Assembly: GCA_017436025.1 (NCBI GenBank)
Contig: JAFSDX010000113.1
Location: forward strand, 1 to 45,162
DNA from: Thermoguttaceae bacterium
GTDB lineage: Bacteria; Planctomycetota; Planctomycetia; Pirellulales; Thermoguttaceae
Length of the DNA: 45,162 nt
Direction: 5' to 3'
Part shown: in pieces, positions 34,744-43,810 of the stretch
How positions within the stretch are numbered: the stretch's first letter is position 1
Layout of the letters: each line of letters opens with the position of its first letter
The notes under the pieces: model-generated
What the model saw: only the letters and a program-made list of their open reading frames with translations
The model's database searches: none
Told to the model about the DNA's origin: nothing
Made by a program: the position numbers and the translations under genes

Positions 34744-35526
34744 TCAAACGAACTCGGGTCGACGGTCGCTCAGTTGTTGCTGCAGACGGTTGACGATGGC
34801 GCTGTGCATTTGACTGACGCGACTTTCGCTCAAATCGAGCGTCGCGCCGACTTCCTTCATCGTCATTTCCTCGTAATAATAGAGAATGATGATCATTCGT
34901 TCGTTGCGGCTGAGCCCCTTCGTAACGAGGCGCATCACGTCCGACTTTTGAATGCGGCTCGTCGGGTCTTCGCCGCGCGCGTCCTCGACTAAGTCGATTT
35001 CGCTAACGTCTTTCGAGCCGTCCGTTTCGAACCACTTCTTGTTCAAGCTGACGAGATTGACGGCGTTCGCGTCGTTGAGGACGCGCTCGAGTTCCGCTTT
35101 GCTCATCTTAAGATGTTTCGCTAGTTCTTCTTGCGTCGGGAGGCGCCCCAAGCGGTCGGAGAGTTCCTTATTCGCTTCGGACAACTTGCGCGCTCGCGAA
35201 CGCACCAAACGGGGCACCCAGTCCATATTGCGGAGTTCGTCGAGCATCGCGCCGCGGATGCGCGGGACGCAATACGTTTCGAACTTAACGCCGCGCGCCG
35301 GGTCAAACGCGTCGATCGCGTCCATCAGCCCGAAAATGCCCGACGAAACCAAGTCGTCCAGGTCGACCTCGTCCGGGAGGCGAGACCAAACGCGTTCGCC
35401 GTGATAACGCACGAGCGGCAAATATTGCTCGATCAACGCGTTGCGAAGCGTTTGATTCGAACGATCTTCGATAAAGTCTTGCCACAAACGGGCGACGTCC
35501 TCGGCAATAGACTGCGTCGCGACCAT
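34744..35526 (-). CDS. FliA/WhiG family RNA polymerase sigma factor
   Basis: A 260-residue sigma-70 family protein of the sigma-28 type. Region 2 spans about 28-105 with LVRYHGERVWSRLPDEVDLDDLVSSGIFGLMDAIDAFDPARGVKFETYCVPRIRGAMLDELR in order, including the DDLxSxGxxGL signature. Region 3 covers about 118-160 (GRLPTQEELAKHLKMSKAELERVL). Region 4 is at about 203-255 with the helix-turn-helix MTMKEVGATLDLSESRVSQMHSAIV. In bacteria with flagella this type transcribes motility genes, but planctomycetes carry related factors with other roles; no flagellar or anti-sigma (FlgM) gene is seen here. ATG 35526 is preceded by GGGAGGATTTT, an excellent ribosome binding site, so the longer frame is rejected. 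dprA follows 97 bases downstream. Confidence 0.92.
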   Translation of the reverse strand: MVATQSIAEDVARLWQDFIEDRSNQTLRNALIEQYLPLVRYHGERVWSRLPDEVDLDDLVSSGIFGLMDAIDAFDPARGVKFETYCVPRIRGAMLDELRNMDWVPRLVRSRARKLSEANKELSDRLGRLPTQEELAKHLKMSKAELERVLNDANAVNLVSLNKKWFETDGSKDVSEIDLVEDARGEDPTSRIQKSDVMRLVTKGLSRNERMIIILYYYEEMTMKEVGATLDLSESRVSQMHSAIVNRLQQQLSDRRPEFV

Positions 35527-35569
35527 AAAATCCTCCCTGATTTTTCCAGTCCAACCAACAATAAGCAAA

Positions 35570-36500
35570 AGTTAACGCGTTGAAACGTCGCCGTTTCGTT
35601 CGTTATTCAACGAAGCGTCGTTTCGTCGTTTTTTTTCAACGCGACGCGACTTCCCGTTTCGTCTCCGCAATATCGAATCAAAACGTTTAAATCGAGCCGC
35701 TTTTCATTGGAAAAAGAACGCCGACCGAACGCGACCGCAAGCCGCGCTTCTCCGACGACGCCGATTTCTCCGCGTTTGAGCCGACGCGCCGCCCCCGACG
35801 GAACCGTTCGCCGTTCGAAGAATTTCCGCGTCCTTGCGACCTTCTTCGAAAGCGCCGTTTCCGTTTGCAGACCTCCGCCGACCGTCGCGACGGCAAAACA
35901 ACGCAAGAAAACATTGCCCGTCTTCGCCAAAACCTCTATTTTAACGAATCAAGCCGCAAAAAAACCGGCGGCGGGCCCTTCCTACTCCGTTTTGCCGCGA
36001 CGCGACGCCGCGAACGTTCGGGCGTTTTGTCGTCGACCGTTCGTCCCAAGCGTTGGGCGCGTCCCGTTGAAACGCCGACGCGCGCTTATCCCAATCGCCT
36101 TCCCGACCTCCTTGTCTTTGTCGGGACGAACCTTCACAACGCGTTTTTTCTCCGCTCGGCGCCGAACGTTTCGCGTCCGCCGCCGCTTCGTTTTTGAAAA
36201 ATCGCGTTCCGAGCGCAACGATTTCGTCGATCGCCAACCCCTTGCCGACAAAGCGTTTATCCTTCGACGCTTTTCGTTTCGGCGCGGCGTTGCAAGCGAT
36301 TTAAGTTTCAAAATCGTTCCAAACCTCGATACTACTTTTATCGGCTTAATCGAGTAAATTTTTTAAGAAAAGAACGAAATTTTTAAAAAGAATCGCAAGA
36401 AAACCGCTCGACGCGCCGCAACCGCGCAGAAAACTAAAACAAAAACAACTTGTCGTCAAACGCAAAGAATCGCGCGCAATTTAATCGACGTTCTAAAGAA
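35570..36500. other. Region without confident gene; candidate remnant ORFs on both strands
   Basis: About 930 bases separate the sigma factor from the terminator at 36502. On the minus strand 35930-35607 is open for 107 codons with gene-like codon use (start TTG, MAKTGNVFLRCFAVAT...), and 36237-35941 for 98 codons in a different frame; together they could be a decayed gene. A plus-strand frame 35707-36357 overlaps them. None shows a known family or ribosome binding site, so I leave them unassigned. Confidence 0.4.
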
Positions 36501-36501
36501 A

Positions 36502-36523
36502 AAAACCGTCTTTCGACGGTTTT
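36502..36523 (-). terminator. Terminator of the zinc-ribbon/secreted protein pair
   Basis: AAAACCGTC and GACGGTTTT form a perfect nine-pair stem around a four-base loop; on the minus strand a run of T follows. It lies 13 bases after the stop of the minus-strand gene ending at 36537. Confidence 0.88.
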
Positions 36524-36536
36524 CGTTCAAATTTCG

Positions 36537-37127
36537 TCAAGGAACGACGACGCGAACGGTCGCTCGATAAAGAATCGTCGGTTCGTTTTCGGACGCTCCC
36601 GACGACGCGTTAGCCGTCCCCAAAACTCCGACGTTTTCCGAAATTTCGACAACGTTTCCGACCGGTCGGCAGGGCTCCGGCGGCGCCGACGCAACTTCCG
36701 CCGGCCAGATTTGCTTAATCAAACGCGGCTCGTCGACGTATCGCAACACTTTGCGCCAACCGCTCGGCGACGAAGCGTCCGGTCGCGTTTCGACGACCGC
36801 GCGCCGCCGAACGCCTTCGACGAAGCGATAATAATACGTCTTTCCGTCGGTTCCGACGAACGTCCCGGAGTCGCCGACGCGGGGCCCGACGCTCGCTTCG
36901 GCGTTCTTTTTCGCCGCGTCGCTTCCCGATCCGCCGCCGGTCGCGGTTTCCGAACGCTTCAAGAGCGGAATCGTCGGCGCGTCGCTCGGGTCGTAAGGGG
37001 GCGAATACGTCGTTCGAGCGCCCGGAGCGCCCCAAAAGCAAGATTCGTCCGCCGACGCCCAACCGCCGAACGCCGCGACGCTTCCCAACGCTAAAAGCGC
37101 TTCGAAAAATCGAACGCGTCCGTTCAT
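36537..37127 (-). CDS. Secreted hypothetical protein
   Basis: A 196-residue protein of unknown family. Residues 1-27 are a signal peptide (VRFFEALLALGSVAAFGGWASA, cleavage likely after ASA). The mature part begins with DESCFWGAPG, has a Gly/Ser linker (about 63-70), a strand-rich core (GTFVGTDGKTYYYRFVEGVRRRAVVET, GWRKVLRYVDEPRLIKQIWP) and ends in ILYRATVRVVVP. No cofactor motif is seen. Its ATG at 37127 overlaps the end of the upstream gene by four bases (ATGA type), so the pair is translationally coupled, and a terminator follows the stop. An envelope or periplasmic role is inferred from the signal peptide only. Confidence 0.7.
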   Translation of the reverse strand: MNGRVRFFEALLALGSVAAFGGWASADESCFWGAPGARTTYSPPYDPSDAPTIPLLKRSETATGGGSGSDAAKKNAEASVGPRVGDSGTFVGTDGKTYYYRFVEGVRRRAVVETRPDASSPSGWRKVLRYVDEPRLIKQIWPAEVASAPPEPCRPVGNVVEISENVGVLGTANASSGASENEPTILYRATVRVVVP

Positions 37128-37540
37128 TCCGCCGCCGCGTTTTCGACTTCGTTCGCCGGTTCGCGCGTTTCCTCGGCGCCTTCGAGACTTTCCGCGTTTT
37201 CCTCGACTTCCGCGTTTTCCTCGCCGGTCGTCGATTCGTCGCCGGCGTCTTCGAAAGCGTCGACGTTTTCCGCGTTTTCGTTATAATCCGTCGATTCGGT
37301 CGGAATCGGCTTCGTTTGCAAAGAACGCCAAACGCCCAACTCGCGTCCAAGGCCGAAAGCGACGACGACAAGCGCCGCCAAGAAAACGAAAGTCGCCGTC
37401 CAAGAAAACGCCGAACGCGTTCCCTTAGCCTTTCGCGTCTTCCACACGGTCGAGCAGAAACCGCATTTCATTTTGCGTCGCGGAATAAAACGCTTATAAC
37501 AACGTCCGCAACGGGGGCACACATAGTAATATTTGCGCAT
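37124..37540 (-). CDS. Zinc-ribbon membrane protein with acidic tail
   Basis: A 138-residue protein. Residues 1-30 contain a zinc-ribbon: CPRCGRC (8-14) and CGFC (26-29), giving four or five cysteines. A basic stretch (KTRKAKGTR) leads to one membrane helix about 45-64 (WTATFVFLAALVVVAFGLG). The last 60 residues are strongly acidic (Glu/Asn/Ala/Asp) without hydrophobic core. The ribbon would be cytoplasmic and the acidic tail outside. ATG 37540 is preferred over an earlier in-frame start at 37591 because it begins directly with the ribbon. First gene of a two-gene unit with the secreted protein at 36537; promoter at 37613-37640. Function unknown. Confidence 0.7.
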   Translation of the reverse strand: MRKYYYVCPRCGRCYKRFIPRRKMKCGFCSTVWKTRKAKGTRSAFSWTATFVFLAALVVVAFGLGRELGVWRSLQTKPIPTESTDYNENAENVDAFEDAGDESTTGEENAEVEENAESLEGAEETREPANEVENAAAE

Positions 37541-37612
37541 TGCGTCAATTTTGCCGATTATTTTTATTCTATTTTTTGGAAAACGCGGCAATAAATAGCA
37601 ACAATTTTAGTT

Positions 37613-37640
37613 AGCATACCACAGTAATCGTTTTCGTCAA
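37613..37640 (-). promoter_or_regulatory. Promoter of the zinc-ribbon/secreted protein pair
   Basis: On the minus strand TTGACG (37640-37635), 16 bases, TATGCT (37618-37613), about 73 bases upstream of the ATG at 37540. Confidence 0.6.
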
Positions 37641-37734
37641 TCGTCTTTTTTTGTTTTTTTAATTATTGGCCGCCGTTCCGCTCGGCTTCATCCTTTCATT
37701 CATTGCAATTTCCGCATTTTTACATTCATTACCG

Positions 37735-38820
37735 TTATTCGGCTAAAAATCGCTCGGCGTCGAGCGCGGCGCAGGCTCCGGACGCGGCGGCGACGACCGC
37801 TTGACGGTACCGCTCGTCGGCGACGTCCCCGGCGACGAAAACGCCTTCGACGCTCGTCTCGGTTCGGAACGGAATCGGGCGCTTGATAAAACCGTTTTCG
37901 GTCAGTTCGAGTTGACCGCCCAAAAACGCGACGTTCGGCCTATGCCCGATCGCGACGAAAACGCCCGCCGCCTCCAGTTCGAGCGGCTCTTCGCCGACGA
38001 CGCTCGCCAAGCGAACGCCGGTAACGCCCGCTTCGTCCGTTCCCAAAATCTCCTCCGGAACGCGGTTCCAAACGAACTCGATTTTCGGGTTCGCCTCCGC
38101 TCGACGCGCCAAAATCTTCGACGCTCGCAACGCGTCGCGCCGGTGAACAAGGTAAACCTTGCTCGCGAACTTCGCCAAATATTCGGCGTCCTCGACCGCG
38201 GAGTCGCCCCCGCCGACGACGACGATCGGACGGTTCCGGAAACGCGGAAGCGCTCCGTCGCAAACGGCGCAAGAGCCGACGCCCCTATTTTTAAAACGCG
38301 TCTCCGACGGAAGGCCGAGCCAACGCGCCGACGCCCCGGTCGCGACGATTACCGACCGCGCCCAAACGGTTTCGCCGTCCGAGCCGGTCAGTCGGAACGG
38401 TCGTTGCGAAAAATCGACCGAAACGACGTCCTCCGAAATGATTCGCGCGCCGAAATTCTCCGCTTGACGACGCATTAATTCGACCAACGCCGGGCCGAAA
38501 ATCGCCCGTCGAACGCCCGATTCGAGCGCTTCCGGAGGCAAGTACGCCGAACGCTCGTCGCCGAGCGCGCTCGTCAGATACGTCGCCAAGTCGCCCGCCG
38601 GGAACCCCGGGTAATTTTCGACTTCCGTCGTCGTCGACAATTGCCCCATCGGGAGCGTTCCGGCCTCTTGATTTTCGCCGGAAAACGCGCCTTCGAAGAC
38701 GACCGGCGCAAGAGCCGCCCGCGCCGAATAAATCGCCGCCGCCCAAGCCGCCGGGCCGCTTCCAATCACGACGACGTTTTCGACCTTCTTTTCCAGTTCG
38801 GGAATCGCGTTTTCGCTCAT
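37735..38820 (-). CDS. trxB: Thioredoxin reductase
   Basis: A 361-residue flavoprotein that passes electrons from NADPH to thioredoxin. Visible are FAD-binding [16 protein letters not shown] (20-35), [15 protein letters not shown] (60-74), the redox pair in CAVCDGALP (Cys184, Cys187), the NADPH-binding [15 protein letters not shown] (201-215), [15 protein letters not shown], and the C-terminal [23 protein letters not shown]. It is about 40 residues longer than the Escherichia coli enzyme; the extra residues sit mainly at about 76-106 ([29 protein letters not shown]), next to the FAD domain. No thioredoxin gene is adjacent. Its own promoter lies at 38902-38930, behind the terminator of the mla-type operon. 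The ATG at 38820 has no strong ribosome binding site. Confidence 0.94.
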   Translation of the reverse strand: MSENAIPELEKKVENVVVIGSGPAAWAAAIYSARAALAPVVFEGAFSGENQEAGTLPMGQLSTTTEVENYPGFPAGDLATYLTSALGDERSAYLPPEALESGVRRAIFGPALVELMRRQAENFGARIISEDVVSVDFSQRPFRLTGSDGETVWARSVIVATGASARWLGLPSETRFKNRGVGSCAVCDGALPRFRNRPIVVVGGGDSAVEDAEYLAKFASKVYLVHRRDALRASKILARRAEANPKIEFVWNRVPEEILGTDEAGVTGVRLASVVGEEPLELEAAGVFVAIGHRPNVAFLGGQLELTENGFIKRPIPFRTETSVEGVFVAGDVADERYRQAVVAAASGACAALDAERFLAE

Positions 38821-38901
38821 TTTTCTTCTCGTCGTTCTTCGCTCGTTTTTGCGCGACGCTCGCCGTTAACCGCAACCGCGCCGCCGTCCAATAATCATTA
38901 A

Positions 38902-38930
38902 GTTATCCGCGAGAAAGCGCGCCAAGTCAA
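38902..38930 (-). promoter_or_regulatory. Promoter of trxB
   Basis: On the minus strand TTGACT (38930-38925), 17 bases, GATAAC (38907-38902), about 82 bases before the ATG. Confidence 0.65.
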
Positions 38931-38975
38931 GAAAATTTTCGCCGTTTCCCGTTCTTTTTTGCAAAAATAAAAAAA

Positions 38976-39004
38976 CGTCGCCGCTTCCATCGGAAACAAC
39001 GACG
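38976..39004 (-). terminator. Terminator of the mla-type operon
   Basis: On the minus strand CGTCGTTGTTTCC pairs with GGAAGCGGCGACG (13 pairs including three G-U) around a short loop, followed by TTTTTTTATTTTT. It closes the three-gene MCE operon 64 bases after the mlaD stop. Confidence 0.85.
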
Positions 39005-39067
39005 CTTCTTGCGCAAACGTCAAACTCTTCGCGCCTTCGCCATTCTTTTCAAAGCCCCCCGTTTCGC

Positions 39068-41053
39068 TCAACGGCGAGTCGGCGGCGCGAATTGCAACGG
39101 CAAACCGTCGTCCTCGAAGAGCGGTTCGGCGACCGAGCCCGAACCCGCGCCGTTCGGAATCGGTTTCGGCGCGTCCAACAACGACGGTTCCGCGATTCGG
39201 TTGATCGACGTCGGCAACTCCTCGACGTCGCCCGCGACCTCGACGTTTTCGCCGGAATCGTCGGCCAAGCCGAAATCGAGTTCGAGCGCGCCCGCTCCCG
39301 ACTCCGCGTAAGGCCCGAGCGGCGCCGCGTCGACGGTCGACGGCGGAAACGCGGAACGCGAAACGCTCGGAAGCGCCGATTCTTCGGTCGAAATCGTTTG
39401 CTTCGGAACGCCGTTCGATTTGTTCAAGTCAATCGATTCGTTAAAGTCGACCGATTCGCCGGAATCGCTCCCGTTTTCCCAAACGTTCGCTTCGAACGGA
39501 GCGCCTTCGAATTCGGAGTAAACGGCGGTTCCAAGCGGCGCGAACGTCCCGGAAGGAACGACGTATCCGACCGAACGCGCTTCCGAAATCGATCGCGTTT
39601 TCGACTTCGAACGTCCGAACGACCAAAACGCGCCGCCGTCTTCGTTCGCATTTTTCGCGCAAATCTTGTTCCAAAGCGTCGTCGGCGACCAACGCCCGCG
39701 TTTCTTCGTTTCCGGATAGGCGGCCTCATACGCAAACCGCGTTTCGGCGTCCATCAGTTCGACGTCGGCGGCCGGATAATATTCGGCGCGAGCGCGAATC
39801 TTTTGCCCGGACGGCGTCGGACGATACAACGGCGACGAAAGTCCGCCGTTCGGCGAATCGGCCTGCATCCCGTATCGCCCGTTCGTCGGCGCGCCCTTGA
39901 ACGTGTTTTTGTCCCAAATCAGCGAACTCGGACGGTGCGCGATTTTGTTCGAAAAAACGCGGGCGTCGTCCAAAATCGGGTAAACTTTTTCGGTCAATTC
40001 TTCGGCGTTGCGGACGATGCGGCGCAATCGCGCGGCGGTCTCTTGGTCGGCCAACATACCGAGCGGCGTCGTCGGGTCTTCAAATTGCGTTTCCAGTTCG
40101 CGAGCCAACGACGCGACGTTCAGCATCATCGACTTAACCTCCGCCGCGCCTTCGTTCAACGCCGACATAATCTCCGGGCCCTGCTCCGAAAGAGACGTCG
40201 TAAATCGGTCGACGTTATCCAGATTTTTGTCGACCAAATCGAACGTCGTTTCGGCGCGCGCCATCGTTTTCCGAGCGTCGCCGGCCAGCGCGTTAGCGTT
40301 CTCCATCAACGCGTCGACGCGTTCCAAAATTTGCGGAACCTCCGCGACGGCGCGGCGAATATCGGCGTTGAGTTGTTCGTCGGCGACGACCGAATTGATA
40401 TTCGTTCCAAGCTCGTTGATCGTCGCGAGCGCGTCCTGAATCCCGGTGAAAATCGATTCCAACTTCGCTTTTTTTCTGTTCAGCTCTTCTTTATCGCCGA
40501 CAAACTCGTTGGCGCTCGTCATAAAACGCGTTATTTCCCGCGCGACGTCGTTGATATTTTCGGCGACGTTATTAATATTCTGCATCGTTTTAGCAAGATC
40601 GCCCTCGATATTGCTAACGGTTCCCATCAGGTCGCCGCCGTTTTGCCCTTGAATGAATTTGTCTCGATTAACTTCGACGATTTCCCCCGTAAATTCGGGA
40701 TTTTTGACAAATTCGATCGACGCGTCCCCTAAAAACGTTCGATTAATCTTCGCGTATTCGTTTGTGTAAATTTTCGCGCCCGGATTCAGTTCAAAAGTAA
40801 CTTTCACCTGCGCTTTGTCCTTCTCGTCGAGAAGGTCGACCGAGTAAACGCGCCCGATTTTGATGCCGTTTTTGAGAACGAGCGAATTTTGCGTAACGCC
40901 GCCCGCTTTTTCGAACATAATCGTCAACCGTTGGCCGCCTCCGCCGACGAAGAAACCTTTGTTGGAGCCGAATAAAATCGTCATAATAAAGACGCCGGCG
41001 ACGATTCCGATCACCATCATCCCGATGAAAAATTCCATTCTTCGGTTAGCCAT
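39068..41053 (-). CDS. MlaD-like MCE-domain substrate-binding protein
   Basis: A 661-residue protein of the MlaD/MCE family, which forms rings that move phospholipids between membranes. One membrane helix at about 8-28 (FFIGMMVIGIVAGVFIMTILF) anchors it; the MCE domain spans about 40-118 (GQRLTIMFEKAGGVTQNSLV, KIGRVYSVDLL, KINRTFLGDASIEFV). From 130 to about 400 it is helical and likely coiled-coil (repeated NINNVAENINDVAREITRF, ALMENANALAGDARKTMARA), as in tube-forming MCE proteins. The last 250 residues are low-complexity Ser/Asp/Pro-rich, unusual and without known role. It is the last gene of mlaE-mlaF-mlaD, followed by a terminator. ATG 41053 directly starts the helix region. Confidence 0.9.
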   Translation of the reverse strand: MANRRMEFFIGMMVIGIVAGVFIMTILFGSNKGFFVGGGGQRLTIMFEKAGGVTQNSLVLKNGIKIGRVYSVDLLDEKDKAQVKVTFELNPGAKIYTNEYAKINRTFLGDASIEFVKNPEFTGEIVEVNRDKFIQGQNGGDLMGTVSNIEGDLAKTMQNINNVAENINDVAREITRFMTSANEFVGDKEELNRKKAKLESIFTGIQDALATINELGTNINSVVADEQLNADIRRAVAEVPQILERVDALMENANALAGDARKTMARAETTFDLVDKNLDNVDRFTTSLSEQGPEIMSALNEGAAEVKSMMLNVASLARELETQFEDPTTPLGMLADQETAARLRRIVRNAEELTEKVYPILDDARVFSNKIAHRPSSLIWDKNTFKGAPTNGRYGMQADSPNGGLSSPLYRPTPSGQKIRARAEYYPAADVELMDAETRFAYEAAYPETKKRGRWSPTTLWNKICAKNANEDGGAFWSFGRSKSKTRSISEARSVGYVVPSGTFAPLGTAVYSEFEGAPFEANVWENGSDSGESVDFNESIDLNKSNGVPKQTISTEESALPSVSRSAFPPSTVDAAPLGPYAESGAGALELDFGLADDSGENVEVAGDVEELPTSINRIAEPSLLDAPKPIPNGAGSGSVAEPLFEDDGLPLQFAPPTRR

Positions 41054-41199
41054 CTTTTTTACGCTCCTTCGAATTCCGGCGCTTCAACCGCGCCGCGTTT
41101 CGTTTTTCGACAAGTCTTACGTTAAACAAGTTTTATTCGTTAAAATTAGCGACGTTTAAACGAGCGTCGTTTCTTTTTCGTCGTTTTACGCCGCTCGCG

Positions 41200-42225
41200 T
41201 CAACGCCCGGCGGCCATTTCGCGGAGCCGTTCCCCCGCTTCGCCGCGAATGAACTGCGCGACGCGAGGATCGGTCGCCCGTTCGATTTCCTCCGGCGTTC
41301 CGTCGAAAATCATCTGCGGTTCGTCCGGTTCGAGCCGCGAATGCGGGTACAGCATCACGATTCTATCCGCGACCTTTTCCGCCGACTTCATGTCGTGCGT
41401 GATGAGGACGCCCGCGACGCGGCGCCGGTCGCGCACTTCGATCATCAGTTCGTTGATAACGTCGCTCATAATCGGGTCGAGCCCGGTCGTCGGCTCGTCG
41501 TACAGCATCAACTCCGGCTCCATCGCGAGCGCGCGAGCGAACCCGACGCGCTTACGCATCCCGCCGGAGATTTCGGCCGGAGTCTTGTTCGCGACGATCT
41601 TCGGGTTGAGCCCGACTTCCTCGAGCAGACTTTCGACGCGCTCCTTAATCTCGGAACGCCGCATATTGCGCCGGTGTTGGCGCAACGGAAACGCGACGTT
41701 GTCGGCGATCGTCATACTGTCGAAGAGCGCCGCCATTTGAAAAACGAAACCGTAATGCGTTCGAATCTCGGTCAACGCTTTGCCGGAAGCGCGCGCCAAA
41801 TCTTTCCCTTTGAAGAGGACGCGCCCGCTCGTCGGAGCGATCAAACCGATCATATTCTTCAACAACACCGTCTTGCCGCACCCGCTTTCGCCGATGACGG
41901 CGACCGTTTCGCCGCGACGCACCTTCAAGTTAATGTCGCGCAAAACTTGGTTTTCGCCAAAAATCACGTTCAAATCTTGAATTTCAAGGAGCGGAGGACG
42001 ACGGCGCAACACCTTTTTGACGCCGTCCTCGACGACGATCGCGCCCTCGATCAAACGTTCCGACGCGTTTTCGCCGCGTTCCGCGCTCGGTTCCGGGTTC
42101 GACTCGCCGACCAAATTCGGGAGCGGATACGGTCGCGCGCCGTTTTCGACGTTCGGCTCGACGCGAACCGGCTTCAGCTCGCCGTTCGTCGCCGCGTCGT
42201 CTTTTTTCGTTTCGTCGGTCGTCAT
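41200..42225 (-). CDS. MlaF-like ABC transporter ATP-binding protein
   Basis: A 341-residue ATPase powering the MCE-type lipid transporter. Residues 1-75 form an extra polar N-terminus. The nucleotide-binding domain has Walker A GESGCGKT (112-119), Q-loop at Gln163 (VFQMAALFDSMTIADNVAFPL), the MlaF-type signature ISGGMRKRVGFARAL (219-233), Walker B LMLYDEPTTGLDP (239-251) and the switch His in ITHDM. The C-terminal tail (IERATDPRVAQFIRGEA) resembles other MlaF proteins. It sits between the permease gene upstream (101-base gap) and the MCE gene downstream (146-base gap) on the same strand, the typical order for this operon. Confidence 0.93.
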   Translation of the reverse strand: MTTDETKKDDAATNGELKPVRVEPNVENGARPYPLPNLVGESNPEPSAERGENASERLIEGAIVVEDGVKKVLRRRPPLLEIQDLNVIFGENQVLRDINLKVRRGETVAVIGESGCGKTVLLKNMIGLIAPTSGRVLFKGKDLARASGKALTEIRTHYGFVFQMAALFDSMTIADNVAFPLRQHRRNMRRSEIKERVESLLEEVGLNPKIVANKTPAEISGGMRKRVGFARALAMEPELMLYDEPTTGLDPIMSDVINELMIEVRDRRRVAGVLITHDMKSAEKVADRIVMLYPHSRLEPDEPQMIFDGTPEEIERATDPRVAQFIRGEAGERLREMAAGR

Positions 42226-42326
42226 TGCCGTTTCTCCGTTTCGCCGATTTTTCCTATTTTACGCGTTCCGTTCATTTTCGCCGTTTGCCGTATTTCGCTT
42301 ATTTTACGTCGCGGCGCCGATTCGCG

Positions 42327-43190
42327 TCAAATCATACTTCCTTTGGGGCCGCCGAGGAATTGCGTTTGAATTTGGTCGAGCCCGATCCCGAGGAGCAAGT
42401 CGAGGAACAAAATCGCGACGAACGAAATAACGAAGGAACTCGTCGCCGCCTTCCCGACGCCCTCCGCGCCCGCGCCGCAACGAAAGCCTTGATGGCAGCA
42501 GATCAACGCGATCGCGGCGCCGAAAAAGACGCTCTTAAACATCCCGGCGAAGACGTCGAACATCCCGACCATATTTCGCGAATATTCCCAATAATAACTC
42601 CAGTCGACCCCGAGCAACTTGATGCTAAAAAACGCGCCGCCGACGACGCCCATCAAGTCGGCGAAGAGCGTCAGCCCCGGAATTAACGTCAAACAAGCGA
42701 GGAACCGCGGCGCGACCAGGTAGTGAATCGGGTTGACGCCCATACTCGCCAACGCGTCGATCTGTTCGGTAACGCGCATCGTTCCGAGTTCCGCCGCCAA
42801 CGCGCTCCCGACCCGCCCGGCGAGCATCGTCGCCGCGAGAACGGGGCCCAGCTCCTTCACCAGCGACAGGTTGATCGCCGCGCCGATTCGGGTTTCAAGT
42901 CCGACCAACTTGAACTGCGGGTACGACTGCACCGCCAGCACCATTCCGATGAACGTTCCGGTCAGCATCACGACCGGCAGACTCAAAACGCCGACGTTGT
43001 AAAACGCCGGAGTCAACGTTTCGCGCTTCGCCCCTTTAACGACGAGCCAAAAAACCGTCGCGACCGAAAAAACCGCCAAATTCCCCGCCAACGCGACGCG
43101 AGCGGTGATCGAACGCCCGATCTCCGCCGCCGACTCGACGAACCGTTCCCAAAGCGTCGGCTTTTTCCATTCTAACGATTTTACGCGCAT
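42327..43190 (-). CDS. MlaE-like ABC transporter permease
   Basis: A 287-residue permease of the MlaE family. Residues 1-40 are an amphipathic start; five to six membrane segments follow. The family signatures are visible: VVMLTGTFIGMVLAVQSYPQF, VKELGPVLAATMLAGRVGSALAAELGTMRVTEQIDALASMGVNP, and CCHQGFRCGAGAEGVGKAATSSFV near the end. It forms the inner-membrane channel of the lipid transporter together with MlaF and the MCE protein. ATG 43190 (MRVKSLEWKKP) is preferred over a frame start 41 codons upstream because family members begin near this point; no strong Shine-Dalgarno sequence is visible. It is the first gene of the operon; I could not locate a clear promoter upstream. Confidence 0.92.
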   Translation of the reverse strand: MRVKSLEWKKPTLWERFVESAAEIGRSITARVALAGNLAVFSVATVFWLVVKGAKRETLTPAFYNVGVLSLPVVMLTGTFIGMVLAVQSYPQFKLVGLETRIGAAINLSLVKELGPVLAATMLAGRVGSALAAELGTMRVTEQIDALASMGVNPIHYLVAPRFLACLTLIPGLTLFADLMGVVGGAFFSIKLLGVDWSYYWEYSRNMVGMFDVFAGMFKSVFFGAAIALICCHQGFRCGAGAEGVGKAATSSFVISFVAILFLDLLLGIGLDQIQTQFLGGPKGSMI

Positions 43191-43810
43191 AATGCTGTCA
43201 ACACCGGCAAACTTTAACAATATTAACGCCGACGCCGCGCCAAACGTCGGTTTTCGTTCTTTTAAATCGACAAAACAAACAAGAAGCGCAAAATAAACAA
43301 AACAAGTAAACAAGGGAAAACGCGCCGCTTTCGCCGACTCGCGTTCGGTTTGTCGCGACGAGCTTCGCTTAGTCTTATCGGGTTAAAACGCGCCGTTCGT
43401 TAACAAATTCCGCAAAAACGCTAAAATTTTTGCAACCGTTGCCACACAACAAGCCCGCCCCGTTAACGCAATATCGCTATCTTACCCAAACATCTTATTT
43501 CAACTTATCGCAAATTTCAACTCAATCGTCAAAAATCGTCAAAAAGCTCTTGCGCCGCCGGAAAAAATCGGTTATCTTTCGGCGTCCGTTCGAGTCGGCG
43601 CGGTAAAAAATGTTAAAAATTTCAAAAAAAACTAACGAACTTTAGATTTTTTTTCTTTTTTAACGCGAAAAGAACCGATACAAACCTTAGAGCCGTTAAA
43701 GTCGATATAAGACGCAAGGAAGCGCGGTCGACGCCGACGCGGCGCCTATTGGTTCTTTTCATCGCGCCGTCGTTCGCAAGACAGGGAAGTCAATAAAGGA
43801 AGTAAATTCG
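43191..43810. other. AT-rich intergenic region between divergent genes
   Basis: About 620 bases between the divergent mlaE-like and lipoprotein genes, richer in A/T than its surroundings, with T and A runs around 43610-43660. No gene is seen. TTGCGC, 17 bases, TATCTT around 43551-43579 may be a weak promoter for the lipoprotein gene. Confidence 0.4.

Noticed and set aside
34744..35526. Reading the FliA-type sigma factor as evidence for flagella
   Set aside because: No flagellar, chemotaxis or FlgM-like gene is present in the window and this sigma type has other roles in non-motile bacteria.
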